In this document: positions 12,000 through 23,093 of the stretch, one piece after another
Layout of the letters: each line of letters begins with the position of its first letter
How positions within the stretch are numbered: the first letter of the stretch is position 1
Origin: Pyrrhosoma nymphula
Taxonomy: Eukaryota > Arthropoda > Insecta > Odonata > Coenagrionidae
Reading direction: 5' to 3'
Length of the DNA: 64,000 bases
NCBI GenBank assembly: GCA_963573305.1
Contig: OY754335.1
Coordinates: 15,787,501-15,851,500 of the forward strand
Notes under the pieces: generated by a model
The model's database searches: none
What the model was told of the DNA's origin: nothing
Seen by the model: only the letters and a program-made list of their open reading frames with translations
Made by a program: the position numbers and the translations under genes

Positions 12000-13110
12000 T
12001 GAATGAGAGACACGATTCTGCTACCTAAGAAGGGAGACTTGTCCAATCCAAAAAACTACTGCCCTATACCCTGTCTCAACACTTTATCTAAAGCTTTCAC
12101 CTCGATCTTGAGTGACCTTATCCTCCACAACGTCCAGCCTGTGTGGGAGAAGGTGTACGAGCTGAGGGGCTCAAAGCGGGGATTCGCGGGATGCAAGGAT
12201 ACGTTCATACGAACCTACTCATTGATAGGTTCATATGCCAGGATGCCATCCAGCATAAACAAAACCTATCAATGGCATAGGTGGACTACAGGAAGGCATT
12301 TGACACCACCACGCAAGAGCTTATCATCCCCATGCTGAAGTTAATGAAAGTCCACATAGAGGCTGTGTCTTACATCCAACAACTGTTACCACCCTGGAAA
12401 ACGCGCTATGGTACTGCCTCCAGGCAAGCGGTCAGTTTCTAAAGAGTTGGTAACATACCACTGTGGCATTTATCAAGGCGACAGCTCGAGCCCCTGACTT
12501 TCCTGTATTTCCCTTCTACCTCTGTCCCTAAGGCTGCGACGAGGTAGAGGATATATGTGCGGTGTTTCAGGTGACAGGAAGCATAAGATCACCCATTTAT
12601 TTAATATGGATGATGATATTATATATATGGCTTTATGCTTCTAATTTGAAAGACCTTCGCACTGCCCTGGACACCGTAGTGGAATACAGTGAGGCTATTG
12701 GGACGGAATTTGGATTGGACTAGTGAGCATCCATCCACCTGACGAGAGGAAGCTTTTCGGAGAACAAGGAAGACGTGCAACTCGTTGACGCAAGCGTCAA
12801 TAGTCATCTCGAGGATCTTAGAAACATCTGGAGTTCTGAGCTGTCTGGCAAGAGTAAGGTTCTTGCCACGAACATGCTCGCGGTTCCTACACTACTGTAT
12901 ACCTTCGGATGCAAGAAGTGGAACGTCAACGAGTTGCAGAACCTCGAAAGGGGAACGAGGAAGATATGACCATCTTTCGAAGTCTTCATCCGAAATCTAA
13001 CGTCGCCAAATTGTATCTCCCTCACAATGTAGGAGGTAGAGGTCTATTGAGTCTGGAGTTTCTCCACAACAGAGTTGTCCTGGGTACATCATGCCGAGTG
13101 TGAAAAAGCA
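12000..13110 (+). pseudogene. Reverse transcriptase domain, frameshifted
   Basis: RT motifs can be followed across frames. The early motif reads LLPKKGDLSNPKNYCPI with CLNTLSKAF at 12021-12110. Motif A reads VDYRKAFD at 12281-12304, with its catalytic Asp at 12284-12286. It is immediately preceded by a TAG at 12278-12280 where related proteins carry Trp. Motif B reads GIYQGDSSSP at 12475-12504 and is followed by a TGA. Motif C reads NMDD at 12603-12614 instead of YMDD. Downstream, the thumb region reads ELSGKSKVLATNMLAVP and then LLYTFGCKKWNVNELQNLE (12835-12950), with VGGRGLLSLEFLHNRVV at about 13031-13081 in a shifted frame. The domain order and spacing are those of a complete non-LTR RT, but it cannot be translated in one piece. 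Confidence 0.85.
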
Positions 13111-13244
13111 GGCTCCCCCTGCTCAATCTCATGAGAGAGCACAAGAGTGCGGGAGCAGCGGCGTTTTTCTTCTAGGCGGCAAAGAGGGAATCGGACGAAA
13201 CCGGTCTCGACATCGACCCGTCATCCAACGGAAGCGACGATGAA

Positions 13245-13919
13245 TTGACCATCTTGTCACTGAAATCAGTCGTCCTCAAACTCGAAATAAAAAAGCCGAG
13301 CCGAAGGCCATGCTCAAGGCGCATACCGATAAGCCCATGCATGGATGTTTTATCGAAACATGGAGAAGCAAGGGCTATCGAAGGAGCTGAAGTTTGCCTT
13401 CCTACGTTCCGCCAGTCTAAAGTCCGAGACCGAAGGTTTCGTCCTCGCGTGCCAGGATGGTGTCATAAACACACTCGTGTACCGCCACGCCGCCTTGCAT
13501 TCAAGGCGGAGGTCGCGGACACGAGATACAGGGCGTGCCGAGTCCAGCCGGAGACTTTGAGTCACCTTTTCTCCGGGTGTGGTTATTACGCCTTGTCTGC
13601 GTATTCAGCTTGGCACAACGCGGCCCTGCGAGTGTTATACTTTCACCTACGACACAATTATGGCATCGACGAAACACCTGTGCTGCCCAATGCACCTGGA
13701 GTTATTGAGTCCATCGTGGAGAATGACAAATGCACGATATGGTGGAATTACTCCTTCTCCATCACCAAGGCAAGACAGTTGGAGGCGACCAACCCTAATA
13801 TCGTTCTCCTCGACCACTTCACACGCTCCATGCTCGTGGTTGAGTTTTCGGCTCCGGTTGAAACGAACATGTATGTGAAGGAGGTGGAAAAACGGTCAAA
13901 ATATCGACCTGCTTTTTGA
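13245..13919 (+). pseudogene. C-terminal CCHC finger and restriction-like endonuclease
   Basis: The open frame at 13245-13919 holds the C-terminus. From about 13500 it reads a CxxC-x8-H-x4-C finger in which the first Cys is replaced by Tyr (TAC at 13527-13529). The region RYRACRVQPETLSHLFSGC shows the remaining Cys, His and Cys. Further on lies a PD-(D/E)XK-type nuclease core, NPNIVLLDHFTRSMLVVEF. Here the expected catalytic PD is PN (AAT at 13797-13799), which a single G-to-A change explains. Before 13500 the homologous reading appears to be the frame starting at 13345 (MFYRNMEKQGL), so a frameshift lies near 13500. In R2-type elements this domain cuts the target site and the finger binds DNA. 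Confidence 0.8.
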
Positions 13920-16900
13920 ACTTCGGAAAATGTACCCCGGAAATTCAGTGAACTAATAGTCCTCATTATAAGTGTGCTCGGTAGAGTAACGGGCTCGCTG
14001 CTAGATAGCATCAAGTGCGTTCCGTCCTGCATGGCACAGGTGGAATCACTAGTTGCAGGCATACAGAAGGCCGTCATCCTGGGGTCACTCTGTCTACTGC
14101 GTACGCATGACCCCAACGCAGCATAGCTACCTATGCGATGGGCGTCGGACGTGGCTGCGAAAAATTTCCAACCCCTCTTGAGTCTCCGGCCATTATGACG
14201 ACAATGAAACCGTATGCTTGCTTGGACTTCGGAGGGGAGTTATTTCGTAAAATATAAATAAAAAATCAAGGCAATGAAACCTAATGCTTGCAGGGGACTC
14301 GAAGGGAAAGTTTACAAAATTAACAATATAATATTCATAATTCCAAATATAATTATTCAATGCACAATTAAATCTTAAGTTGAAGGATGGTTATCCAGCA
14401 CCCCCTTCTACGTGACCATATGGTGTTTAGAATGGTAGATATTAATATAATAATTCATTCCTTTGTTGATCAATGTTGTCAAGTATTTGAATGCGAAGCA
14501 GGCTTTCATTATACTCCAGAGCACATTGTCAATGTATCGGGCTAATGTAAGAAGGGAATTTAATAAGAGTCACTAAGAATCGATTAGAAATGTTGGACCT
14601 TATTTCAGAGAACGATACTGAACACAATGCTATACCCCAATTGTTTCCCACATTTCATCTGAGTTTTACTAATAAGTAGCTGATGACAGAAATACTATGC
14701 TCTAACAGGCTCACCATTTGTGAGCCAACGCATATGGGGTTTATTCCGCCTTCTAAAGAATTTCACTACCTCATAGGCTTTCGATCTGGCGTAAAAGTTT
14801 ATTGTGAAACTAATTCCGTTCCTTACTAATGATTTTAGCGAATAGAAGCTGGTAGACCTGGAAGTGGACCTCATTTACCTTTCAATGTCCGCAAAAGTTC
14901 TCAATCAAACCCTTAATTAAGGACTGCTGAACTTTAAATTTTTGACGATCGGTCGATGTAATATCACCAAAATACTAATGGGAAGTGCGCGGACGTTCCA
15001 AAACAGCACGCGCCCTGAATAGCTAATGCGGTTTCGATGCGAATTCGGTCCCTTTTGACGATAAATATTTAGCATTAACGAGGTGACAGCTGCACGTGCG
15101 AGCATTCCGTCCGTGATTAATTCTTTCGGGACACGATCCTTTCCTGCCCGGAAAGCCATCTCACGTACGCGCGTTTGTAGCTCGGAGAAATCTATCGATT
15201 TCGACGAATAATGCGATCTTGTTGGCGCGGAAAGGAACGACAGATGGACAACGTTTCCGCGGCCCAAATACATTTGGGGAGGCAAAAATTTTATCGAGGG
15301 AAAAGATAGCAGGGTGAAGGATTTTTCATACTGAACAAGGTCTTTTAGATAAAATGATCTCCTGTTGATTAACGCTTTCCTTGTATAATGAGTAAGGTTG
15401 GGCTCCAAGAAAATTACAGTGGTCCCGAGTTTGATTCTGCCACTGACCAGACTATTAGCTTTCCTCTCTGCTTGGGTATATTTGATAACCTAGATAAAAT
15501 TGGGGAGATTGACACGCGGGCGAATATACTAAAATAAACCTATTCCCTTGGCGCAAATGGAGACCAAGATAAAGCATCCATATATCAAAATACAACAATG
15601 ATAAATAAATTCACATTATACAATATGTATTATTCAAATTATTCTTATATCAAGATAATGGCTGGTGCCCTATTTTGGCGGCTCCCGTGGTAATAACGTA
15701 TTAACCTTCGGGTAACATGAAACCAAAAACATTCTGAATGTTTCCCTAATATAGCGCTTTTTTAGATTCAAAAGTACTTAATTATAAATGAGAAACAGGT
15801 TAAAAAGCCTATTCCTTAGCTTATTCCTTCGAAAGGAGCGATTCAAGCAATATCCATGTGCAATGAATTTCCAGGAGAATATTTAATTGGAAAACAGATT
15901 AACTACTATTATCTATCTTAGAAACGCGATTTTTCGATGCTTTATAACCATGGTTTCAGCAAGGGGAAAGGTGCATAACCGTTAATTTTTGGACCGATAG
16001 CACTCGTGGGGCAGAAATCCGATCTTTTCATTTTGTCCAGCATACCTTCGTTCACTGCCGAGATTTCCCATGAGAGTTGATTGGTGCGAAAGAAATTTCT
16101 CAATGGATCAGCTTGGTCTGATAAGCGTGGTTTGAGCAAAAAAATAACTTTTGGTTCCGTTTTCAACACTAATAGAGACGAAAAAGTTATTATGACGTTC
16201 CGATAGTGCTTTAATACACTCCCTTGAGCATAAAGACCAGCTGTAGGTTAGTTAGATTCGATGCATTTGCAAGAACACATTGATTAAAGCTGTAATATAA
16301 AGTGATCTATGCATTATGAAGTTAAATCACGATAATCATATCGCTTTGATTAATCCCTCCAGTTAAGCTACAAATGGCGTTACGCAATTACTTTGAATTT
16401 TCTGGTGGATTTCTATCCATTTTATAGTTCATTAAAAAAGTAATTAAAATTTAAAAAAATACATCGGAATTATCAAAGCTTTTTTGAGGGATATGCGTAT
16501 TTTGACGCTTCGTTAAAAGTATGTTCTTTTGGTTTTTTACGAGGATTCTACCCACCCTCCTCTCCATTTGCTGCTTACCGAACCACTTTATTATTCTCTG
16601 AGCCCTTATTCTATCGTCCGTAATTTTTCGCATTTATTCTATCCTAGATCTTCCTATATAAATCTTCCAATACATTTTTTGTTCTATCAATGTTCTATTA
16701 CGCCTCAGAATATGTCAAATAAGTTGGCCTCTTCCATTTCCTGCAGTTTTCATTGCACTCTTCGTAGGGGTTTTTCATTAATGATTGTCTCTATTTCATT
16801 TGATCGTCACGTGTCTTCAGTAATGTCACTTGGCCATCGTTACCAATTTATTAGTTTCGTTGCTGATATCTATCAAGCTTCACATCCAAATTAGATCATA

Positions 16901-17554
16901 GTACTTTGATAGGTATGTTTTAATGAAGAGGTGCATTACTTTCAATCTTAGATTGAGCACCAAGTAATGGTAATCTTCTACGCATCTCCGATTCATTGAC
17001 GCAACTTATTCCGTTACATAATATCTATAAAATTTCAGTGCAATGATCAAGCAAATCTTATCCTTCTGTTTATATTCTCAATCCTTTACTAAACTACATG
17101 CAAGATACGTGCAACTCATAATCATCATGAATAAAATCACTGTTGCCGAAAAAAATGACCGCGGTAGGATCTGGAAAATATTAGTGTGAAATTTAAGAAA
17201 GTAATCTTGTTTTAGATGGTACCACTGACACACCCTGTTTTATAATTGTCATAGATGAATAATGAAGATTCTTGGTCGGAGAGAAGCATCCACGAAGAGT
17301 AATAATACGGAGAGTTGGAGAAAAGGAAAGGACAAAATTACTGTGCAGAAATTGTGACACAGTCACCTCTTGAAAAAATATGTAAAAAAGAAATGAATGC
17401 GTAAAATTACAAATAAATACCAAGGATGGAATATACATAAGGCAGATTACGAAAAAAAAACGCCAAGGCGAAGGTTGAGTAAGAATGAAAAGGTTAAGCA
17501 ATGGGAAACTGGAGTGTAATAATCTGCAATAAACCAATCTTTGGATTTGTGACC

Positions 17555-17572
17555 GATGATGATGATGATGAT
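17555..17572 (+). repeat. (GAT)6 microsatellite
   Basis: Six uninterrupted GAT units. Confidence 0.9.
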
Positions 17573-18341
17573 ATTCGTAATGGCTTGCATATTTGTTGGT
17601 GATGTTTAGCGTGAAATGATTTCAAATGGTAGTCATGATAAGTGCATGAGTAATATTAAGTTGATTAGGTTTCGGCAAATTCACTGCTTCTACCGTACAC
17701 TATTCTATATTTCGATACTCACATACGGTTCTCCTTTACCCACGACGACGAGAGTGGGGCGATATAGTTACCACGACCCCTGTCGATATCGGGACTTTTT
17801 TCTCCTCCCTCCCGCTACACCACCACTCGTTCATTCACTTTTGCGTGAAAGGCCGCAAGGGACCCTCTGAGCGTTGCCGGGCACGTGACGTCATTAAGGA
17901 CATTTCTCCCGCCACCGCCGTCGCCCGAATCAAACGTTCGTTAAATCTTCGACGTTCATTTTTTTTGTCCCCACTAGCGGCGAATCCGCGAGAGCTGTGG
18001 GAGGCCCCTTGTTAATTGTAATTGACGCCTCGCGTCTCCAGCTTCACTCAAACATTCGCGGAGACCTTCATTTGGGAAGGGAAGTTCGGAGGGAGATATA
18101 TATAACTATAAAATTGTAGAAGGTACGTAGTAATGTGGAAGGGATGAGGAGGAATGAGGAGGTACATTTCGTGGTGGAGTATAAAATTATGAGCCGAAAG
18201 GGATGACCTTATTTTCTCTCGTGATACCTTCATTCTACCTCTTCTACTTGAATAATGAAAGGAACATTTATGATCTGTTCGTTCAGAAGACAACTTCACT
18301 TTACTCATGTTACATGTCCGTGGTAAAACAGTTTTTCTTTG

Positions 18342-18399
18342 ACCTTTCATGCTTCGCAATGAAGACCTTTCATGCTTCGCAACCTTTCATGCTTCGCAA
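18342..18399 (+). repeat. Three copies of an 18-base unit
   Basis: ACCTTTCATGCTTCGCAA occurs exactly at 18342-18359, 18365-18382 and 18382-18399. The first two are separated by TGAAG and the last two overlap by one A. Exact identity suggests recent slippage. Confidence 0.9.
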
Positions 18400-19062
18400 T
18401 GCTATTGCTGGTTGCATGAATACATTATATCCCAAAGTATCACCAGTCGTTTTCATTCAATTGTCGTTCTTTCATTAAGATCCACATAGTCTTGTAAATT
18501 GATCATTAAAATGAAAGAAAAAATCGATAACTACCGGATTGGATTCAATTCAACGGGAGACACCCGCTACTGAGTTACCACAGTTCACTCGATGAAAAAT
18601 TAAATGAACTGAATACGGAAAATATGGAATCGTATTTCAAGTCAGGTGAATTCTTTTTTTTGTTGTGAACCCCACACATTAGATTACTATTGTAGATGTA
18701 TTTAGGAGCTGTTACACACATTATAATATCTAAGGCCAAGCCGAAAAAAAGGTGGTGAGAGCTTGTGCATAGCCTTCTTTACGGCTTCACCTTTTGCTTT
18801 AACTTGATTAAAAAACGAATGGAATCATTGCAATCCATCCACACGCCTCTCTCTCATCTCGCATTCATTTGCATCAGTTGAACCACGTCGCATTAATTTA
18901 GACCTTGAAGTGAATAGTTGACGCATCACATGTCTCGCTCTTTGTTGGCACCCGCCCCGGAGGAAATTACGTATGAAGCATGTAAGCGAGTGAGGCCCCA
19001 AATTTTAATCGATCGTGCATTCTACGTCTAGACACTGGAGGATTATATGCAGAAGCATTGCG

Positions 19063-19142
19063 GTGTTAGGTCGCGCCGTATTTCGTAGAAATACAGAGCA
19101 GGGAGGTCGTAGGCTCATGATAAGACACGTGCGACCCAACAC
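19063..19142. other. 80-base structured foldback
   Basis: A 12-bp closing stem (19063-19074 with 19131-19142, one mismatch) encloses a perfect 7-bp hairpin, GTATTTC / GAAATAC with a 3-base loop (19078-19094). The remaining arm at 19095-19130 is less clear. The size resembles a tRNA, but no A box, B box or anticodon arm fits on either strand, so no RNA class is assigned. Confidence 0.4.
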
Positions 19143-20307
19143 ATAACAAAACCTTAACGCTTAATCATTTTAGAAATGTTTTTTACCGTCGTAAAGTTAC
19201 ACTCGTTACTATCTTCAGAAGGAGTTCTATGCATACGCTTTTCAATTTTAATCCTTTAAATGTAGGATATACATAGACTGTCAAGGCCATTGTCATATTA
19301 CTTAAATTCAGTAGTTATATAATTATTAACTATAATAATATTTTATGAAAAGTCAGTTTCGAAAAACTTTGATTCATTTGAGGTTAAAAGGTATTAAAGA
19401 AAAACTAGTGATTGCATTTTGAAGGCAAATGAGAATAAAAATGTTGATACTATTGTATTTCAAAAAGCGTTTGGAGATGCGTAAAGATATATGTGTGTGT
19501 GTTTTTTAATTAGACACTGAAGGTCAATTAATCGGCCAACTAGCAGGAGAAGGCACATTAATATTCAATCTGATTGATTACTTATTTTACGAACTATTCC
19601 AAATCAGAGATATGCATATTTTTCAATATTTTTACAATATTTACTCTGGTGACTTTTCTATATAATTCATAATACCACCGTTAATTTTAATTAAGGACAT
19701 GTTGTCTACCAATTCCGTGAGGAAGCATCATGAGTTTTCGCATGTTTTTAACATGGAAAAGCCTTTAATGTATTCCCTTGCCTCATTTCTATGTGCATAA
19801 GTTGCATACAAATGCGTTGATATAGAACCAAAAAATATCATATCCATCTCGTAATACTATTATAGTGCATATTACTACTGCAGACCTAAACCAGCATTTT
19901 ACGGCCTCATAGGTGAGATCCACCCGGCTATACGGAGCGATTTCACGTTGCGGGTCACATGGTAAAATTGTCGGCATTGACCCACCCACGTTGATAATAC
20001 AATCTACATTTGCATATTGGCTGTATTCCGCGAGTGATCAATAGAGCGCATATCAGGGTATGTGAGGACACCAGCTTTTTCCGCGCTATTGTTTATGGAG
20101 AATGAGGTCTTTGCACATTCAATTATGCTGTATTTCAGTTAATACGCGAACGTCGAAATATCGGATCCCTTGTTATGCTGTGGTCACGAATTGTGCGATG
20201 GAGAATGTAGTTTTTAAATTTATTTGTTCAAGTGTCTATCTTCCTCATTCCTTCCTCAAAAACAATCTAATTCAAGACATAAACATGGTTCCATTTATTA
20301 AGTCTCA

Positions 20308-20580
20308 GAAGATAAGGTTGCTTAAGTACTTACACCGTGTGGAACGTTCAAGATCCGTTAAGAAAATGATGATTGGGGACCCATAGTAGGAGGATAATGA
20401 CTCAGGCCTCGTAAAAGATGGAAAGATGAATTTGAAGAACATCTGAGAAAAGTGGTAGAAACTGGAAAGCTGTCACTGGTGATAAATCAGGCGCCTGGAG
20501 AAGAGTTTTGAAGGAGGGCAGGGTCCACGGTAGACTGAAGTACCGGAGGAAGAAGGAGATCAACCTATGGGGTGATGTAC
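20308..20580 (+). pseudogene. RTE/CR1-like LINE 3' tail, frameshifted
   Basis: Three pieces in shifting frames make a typical LINE polyprotein C-terminus. The first is KIRLLKYLHRVERSRSVKKM and then MIGDP (20308-20383), with two stops following. The second is RPRKRWKDEFEEHLRKV (about 20407-20455). The third is WKAVTGDKSGAWRRVLKEGR, continuing VHGRLKYRRKK (from 20463). The pattern of LGH/HR-x-E, GRPRKRW and W-x-x-A-x-D...WR belongs to the tail following the RT domain in RTE- and CR1-like elements and insect LINEs (family knowledge, no search run). RT and endonuclease are missing, which suggests a 5'-truncated insertion. A different LINE tail follows within about 120 bases. Confidence 0.75.
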
Positions 20581-20702
20581 CCGAATAATTTCATTTGTAT
20601 CAGCCGTAAAGAAAATACGGGCGAAGAGTCTAATATTGAAAGTAGAATTCATTTCAGTGAGGAAATACGGAGAAAAGAAGACGTGAATAGGTAGCAAACG
20701 TG

Positions 20703-21120
20703 ATTTGGGTGTGAAGGAGAATGGAAAAAGTGCTATGGACGGAAAGGAAGACAAACGACGAAGTTCTAGAAATGATGGATGAGGAGAGGAAACTTTTGGA
20801 TGACATTAGGAGGCAGGGTAGGTGGCTGGAACATGTAATGAGGGAGGGTGTGAGGGAGTGATGCTGAAGGCCGTGAATGAGGGGAGGATTCTGGGTAAGA
20901 GGTGAAGGGGAAGGAAGAGAATAGGCTTTATGGACGGGATGTAGAGAGGTAGGACGTATGCTGAGCAGAAGGAAGAAATTGTGCAGGGATGCAAAGAGAC
21001 TGGGCCAGCTACCATCTATACCTTCCTTAACCGGTTTCCAACCGGGTTATGTCGTAGAGCTGCACCGAAGAATAGACTACGCCTTCGAAACGTCGCGACG
21101 TTTATTTTTTTGTGAAAATG
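20703..21120 (+). pseudogene. Second LINE 3' tail, same family as 4363-4590
   Basis: The frame from 20703 reads IWV, a TGA at 20712-20714 where the related copy has Trp, then RRMEKVLWTERKTNDEVLEM and EERKLLDDIRRQGRWLEHVM to about 20850. A second frame continues as VMLKAVNEGRILGKR (stop) RGRKRIGFMDGM (stop) RGRTYAEQKEE, then stays open to a TGA near 21112-21114. The WV-RRMEK and TN-EVL-EERKL motifs match the fragment at 4363-4590, so both derive from one LINE family. The end region contains CTTCGAAACGTCGCGACG (21083-21100), part of a probable 3' untranslated structure. At least three inactivating changes are visible. Confidence 0.7.
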
Positions 21121-21414
21121 TAATCTACGTAAGCTATAGCTAAAATTGTATAAGTTTTAACTTGATGCAAGTTCATTTTTATCGAGAAACATATTTTCAA
21201 TCCTCCCATTCCGTTGCAGTAGTCATAATTTGTTAAAATGTATTATGCATTAAAATTCTGCTTGAACAATTTTTTTTACGGATTTTATAGCTCCTAGCAA
21301 TATTACTTATAGTATTTTGATAATTATCATAGGAAATTTTGAAGTTAAACTTGACCATTTAACCATCAAAATTAAGCTTTGTTATTGTATATTTAATTTT
21401 TATGCAATCAATAG

Positions 21415-21514
21415 CGCTGAACCCGTAGGATATATTGAAAAAATAATGATAAAATCACGTTTATCGCTGAACCCGTAGGATATATTGAAAAAATAATGAT
21501 AAAATCACGTTTAT
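21415..21514 (+). repeat. Exact 50-bp tandem duplication
   Basis: Bases 21415-21464 and 21465-21514 are identical over 50 positions, beginning CGCTGAACCCGTAGG. Zero divergence in AT-rich non-coding DNA points to a very recent duplication, a polymorphic locus or an assembly artefact. Confidence 0.95.
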
Positions 21515-22080
21515 CAGCCCAAAATACCTTATAAATGCACTTGATGTAGCATATGGACAGGAAATTATTAGAGTTATTACTTTTGGCCAGCTTTTTTTTT
21601 CAGTTTGGCCCACTGTGCGTCGGTGCAGCTCAACACCATGACTCGGTTGGAAATCCGAGAGCTCTTCATAATACTTCGTTACAGTTTGATTTTAATTTAA
21701 AAAATAAACAAACAACTGGCGGATATTCTATGAGCTTAGTCTAATTCCTTTACCAGTCAAGATGAGGACAGTCCATCTTGGTTACTATTTCGTTCTGGTC
21801 ATTTCGTGACTCATCCATCTGACTTCATCTCCCCTCTACAACCATCGCCGTGACGCCGACTCACTTCGCATTCTACGCTTCAGTCACTCCTTTCTCCCTT
21901 TTCATTGCTGTCTCCCACACAACGCTCTCACGCGCAGTCCCCTCACGTCCCTTGCACTTGAACGAATGCACTGATTGCTCGACTCGGCAAAGGGGCAGGC
22001 TGGCATTGACGCGGCCAGAAAGATGGAGCGAGAACCCGGGTGAAGAATAAAGATTTAGGGTCCATATATACATGTACAAA
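21515..22080. other. No gene seen
   Basis: Short open frames only. The one at 21553-21744 begins with a hydrophobic, signal-like stretch after Met but ends in low-complexity sequence and has no support as a gene. Confidence 0.4.
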
Positions 22081-22104
22081 CACACACACACACACACACA
22101 CACA
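22081..22104 (+). repeat. (CA)12 microsatellite
   Basis: Twelve uninterrupted CA units. Confidence 0.95.
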
Positions 22105-22284
22105 TTGGAACTGCAAAAAAGTTGGTTGGTAGGTTGGTTATAAGGGGAGACGATGTTTCTCATTTCTTCCATTTTTACGGCTGCAGACCGAATACCCCCA
22201 GCCACAGCATTCTTGCGGCAGCTCGTTAAGTAGTATAACAAGCAGACATTCTTCGCTGAAGTTATAGGCAATATTTCTTGATAA

Positions 22285-22399
22285 GTATAACTTAGTTTTT
22301 CCAGATAGATTTATTACATGGAGGTGTCCTGATGATGACGAGCTTCGTCGAAACCTATGTCGTCTTGTAATAAATATATGTGAAAAAACTAAGTTATAC
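22285..22399 (+). mobile_element. Foldback with hammerhead-like motif (Penelope-like remnant?)
   Basis: A perfect 16-bp inverted repeat (22285-22300 with 22384-22399) and an inner 8-bp pair (TTATTACA 22311-22318 with TGTAATAA 22366-22373) flank a core resembling a type I hammerhead ribozyme. The core has CTGATGA at 22329-22335, stem II GACGA/TCGTC (22337-22341, 22345-22349), then GAAA at 22350-22353 and a GTC cleavage-like triplet at 22359-22361. Stem III would be minimal, as described for hammerheads of Penelope-like retroelements. An extra T at 22336 sits between the core and stem II, and stem I next to the core pairs poorly, so activity is doubtful. No Penelope RT or GIY-YIG domain is present nearby. 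Confidence 0.5.
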
Positions 22400-22689
22400 C
22401 TATTTACAATGCTAAGCAAATTCCATCAAGTCACGCCCGAGACAACGAAATATTTCTTCTGTCATGCTTACTTTATAAATTCATTCGTTAATTCCCTTCT
22501 CCTTGTTAATGATTTCAACATGCCATTGTATCTTGAGCAGTTGTTGTTGGTATTATGGAAGATGACTAACAACTGGATTCAATTGGTCCATTAAGTATTG
22601 GTGGCAGAGCTGAAAGGTATGGGTTTTTATGGAGAATGGAGGAAATATAGAGAGAAACCCAGCTTCAGCCTCAGTCTACTCTGAACAAG

Positions 22690-22870
22690 AGACGTCGAGG
22701 GGTCCTAAATTTTATTTTACTTCCGACGGATCAAGTACTGTACTTGAAATGTTCTCCACAAGGTATCCAATTAAGCATCGGTGTTCCTCCGAAAAAATCT
22801 CTTCTGCCCGGATTCAAACCGAGACCCTCTGGATGAGAAGCCGGCATTCTATCAACCACATCAACCCAAC
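22690..22870 (-). mobile_element. tRNA-derived SINE, family A, reverse copy
   Basis: On the minus strand the head reads an A-box-like TGGTTGATAGAATGCCGGC, then a B box GGTTTGAATCC (plus-strand positions 22818-22828), then GGGCAGAAGAG and a body with CGGAGGAACACCGATGC and CAAGTACAGTACTTG. The body order matches the copy at 24-200 only loosely, so the shared family is likely but not certain. It directly adjoins the SINE B copy at 22890-23093, also on the minus strand. Confidence 0.7.
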
Positions 22871-22889
22871 CCCTCAGTGTAAGTTGTGC

Positions 22890-23093
22890 GATATTTATTT
22901 ATTTTTTATTTATTTGACAACAACCCCGAAAACAGCCACTCATCGGGCCTTTACATCAGGTGTATTAACAATTCATATCGGACAATCACAACCACCCATG
23001 CCCTGGATAGGAAAAACCTACCCAGGCGTGATTCGAACCCGCGACCTTCGGCTTGGCAGGCGAGGACTTTACCCCGCCGCCACCGAGGCCGGC
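22890..23093 (-). mobile_element. SINE family B, near-complete reverse copy
   Basis: In reverse orientation: an ATTT-rich tail (22891-22914), the body with CAACAACCCCGAAAACAGC and GTATTAACAATTCATATCGG, a B box seen as GATTCGAACCC (23031-23041), and the head ending CCGCCGCCACCGAGGCCGGC at 23093. It is nearly colinear with 2904-3097 and retains both promoter boxes. Substitutions are scattered, so it is older than a fresh insertion. Confidence 0.85.

Larger units (their letters stand above)
10797..14260 (+). mobile_element. Non-LTR retrotransposon, R2-superfamily-like (RLE type), inactive
   Basis: This GC-richer block spans a whole element in order. A possible 5' untranslated region lies at about 10797-11065, followed by an N-terminal region (11066-11355), a basic helical segment (11532-11910), reverse transcriptase (about 12000-13100), a CCHC-type finger and a PD-(D/E)XK restriction-like endonuclease (13345-13919). 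A tail follows that ends in two copies of a short motif (CAATGAAACC then TATGCTTGC or TAATGCTTGC, at about 14200 and 14270). An RT followed by a C-terminal finger and restriction-like endonuclease is the layout of the R2/early-branching non-LTR group. Frameshifts, stops and lost catalytic residues show it is dead. Exact ends and the target duplication were not resolved, and the clade name is tentative. Confidence 0.8.
14261..20289. other. Long stretch without a recognisable gene
   Basis: AT-rich DNA. It holds (GAT)6 at 17555-17572, a triple repeat at 18342-18399, a structured foldback at 19063-19142, and a GC-richer patch around 15060-15290. The 163-codon minus-strand frame at 14917-15408 shows no domain. 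Nothing else is supportable. Confidence 0.45.

Noticed and set aside
14917..15408. 163-codon minus-strand frame
   Set aside because: No recognisable domain or splice context; the local GC-richer patch alone does not support a gene.
15428..15438. B-box-like AGTTTGATTCT
   Set aside because: No convincing A box or SINE body around it; a single degenerate 11-base match is expected by chance.
18342..18399. CRISPR-like array
   Set aside because: Only three copies, with spacers of five bases or none, in eukaryote-like DNA; this is simple tandem duplication.
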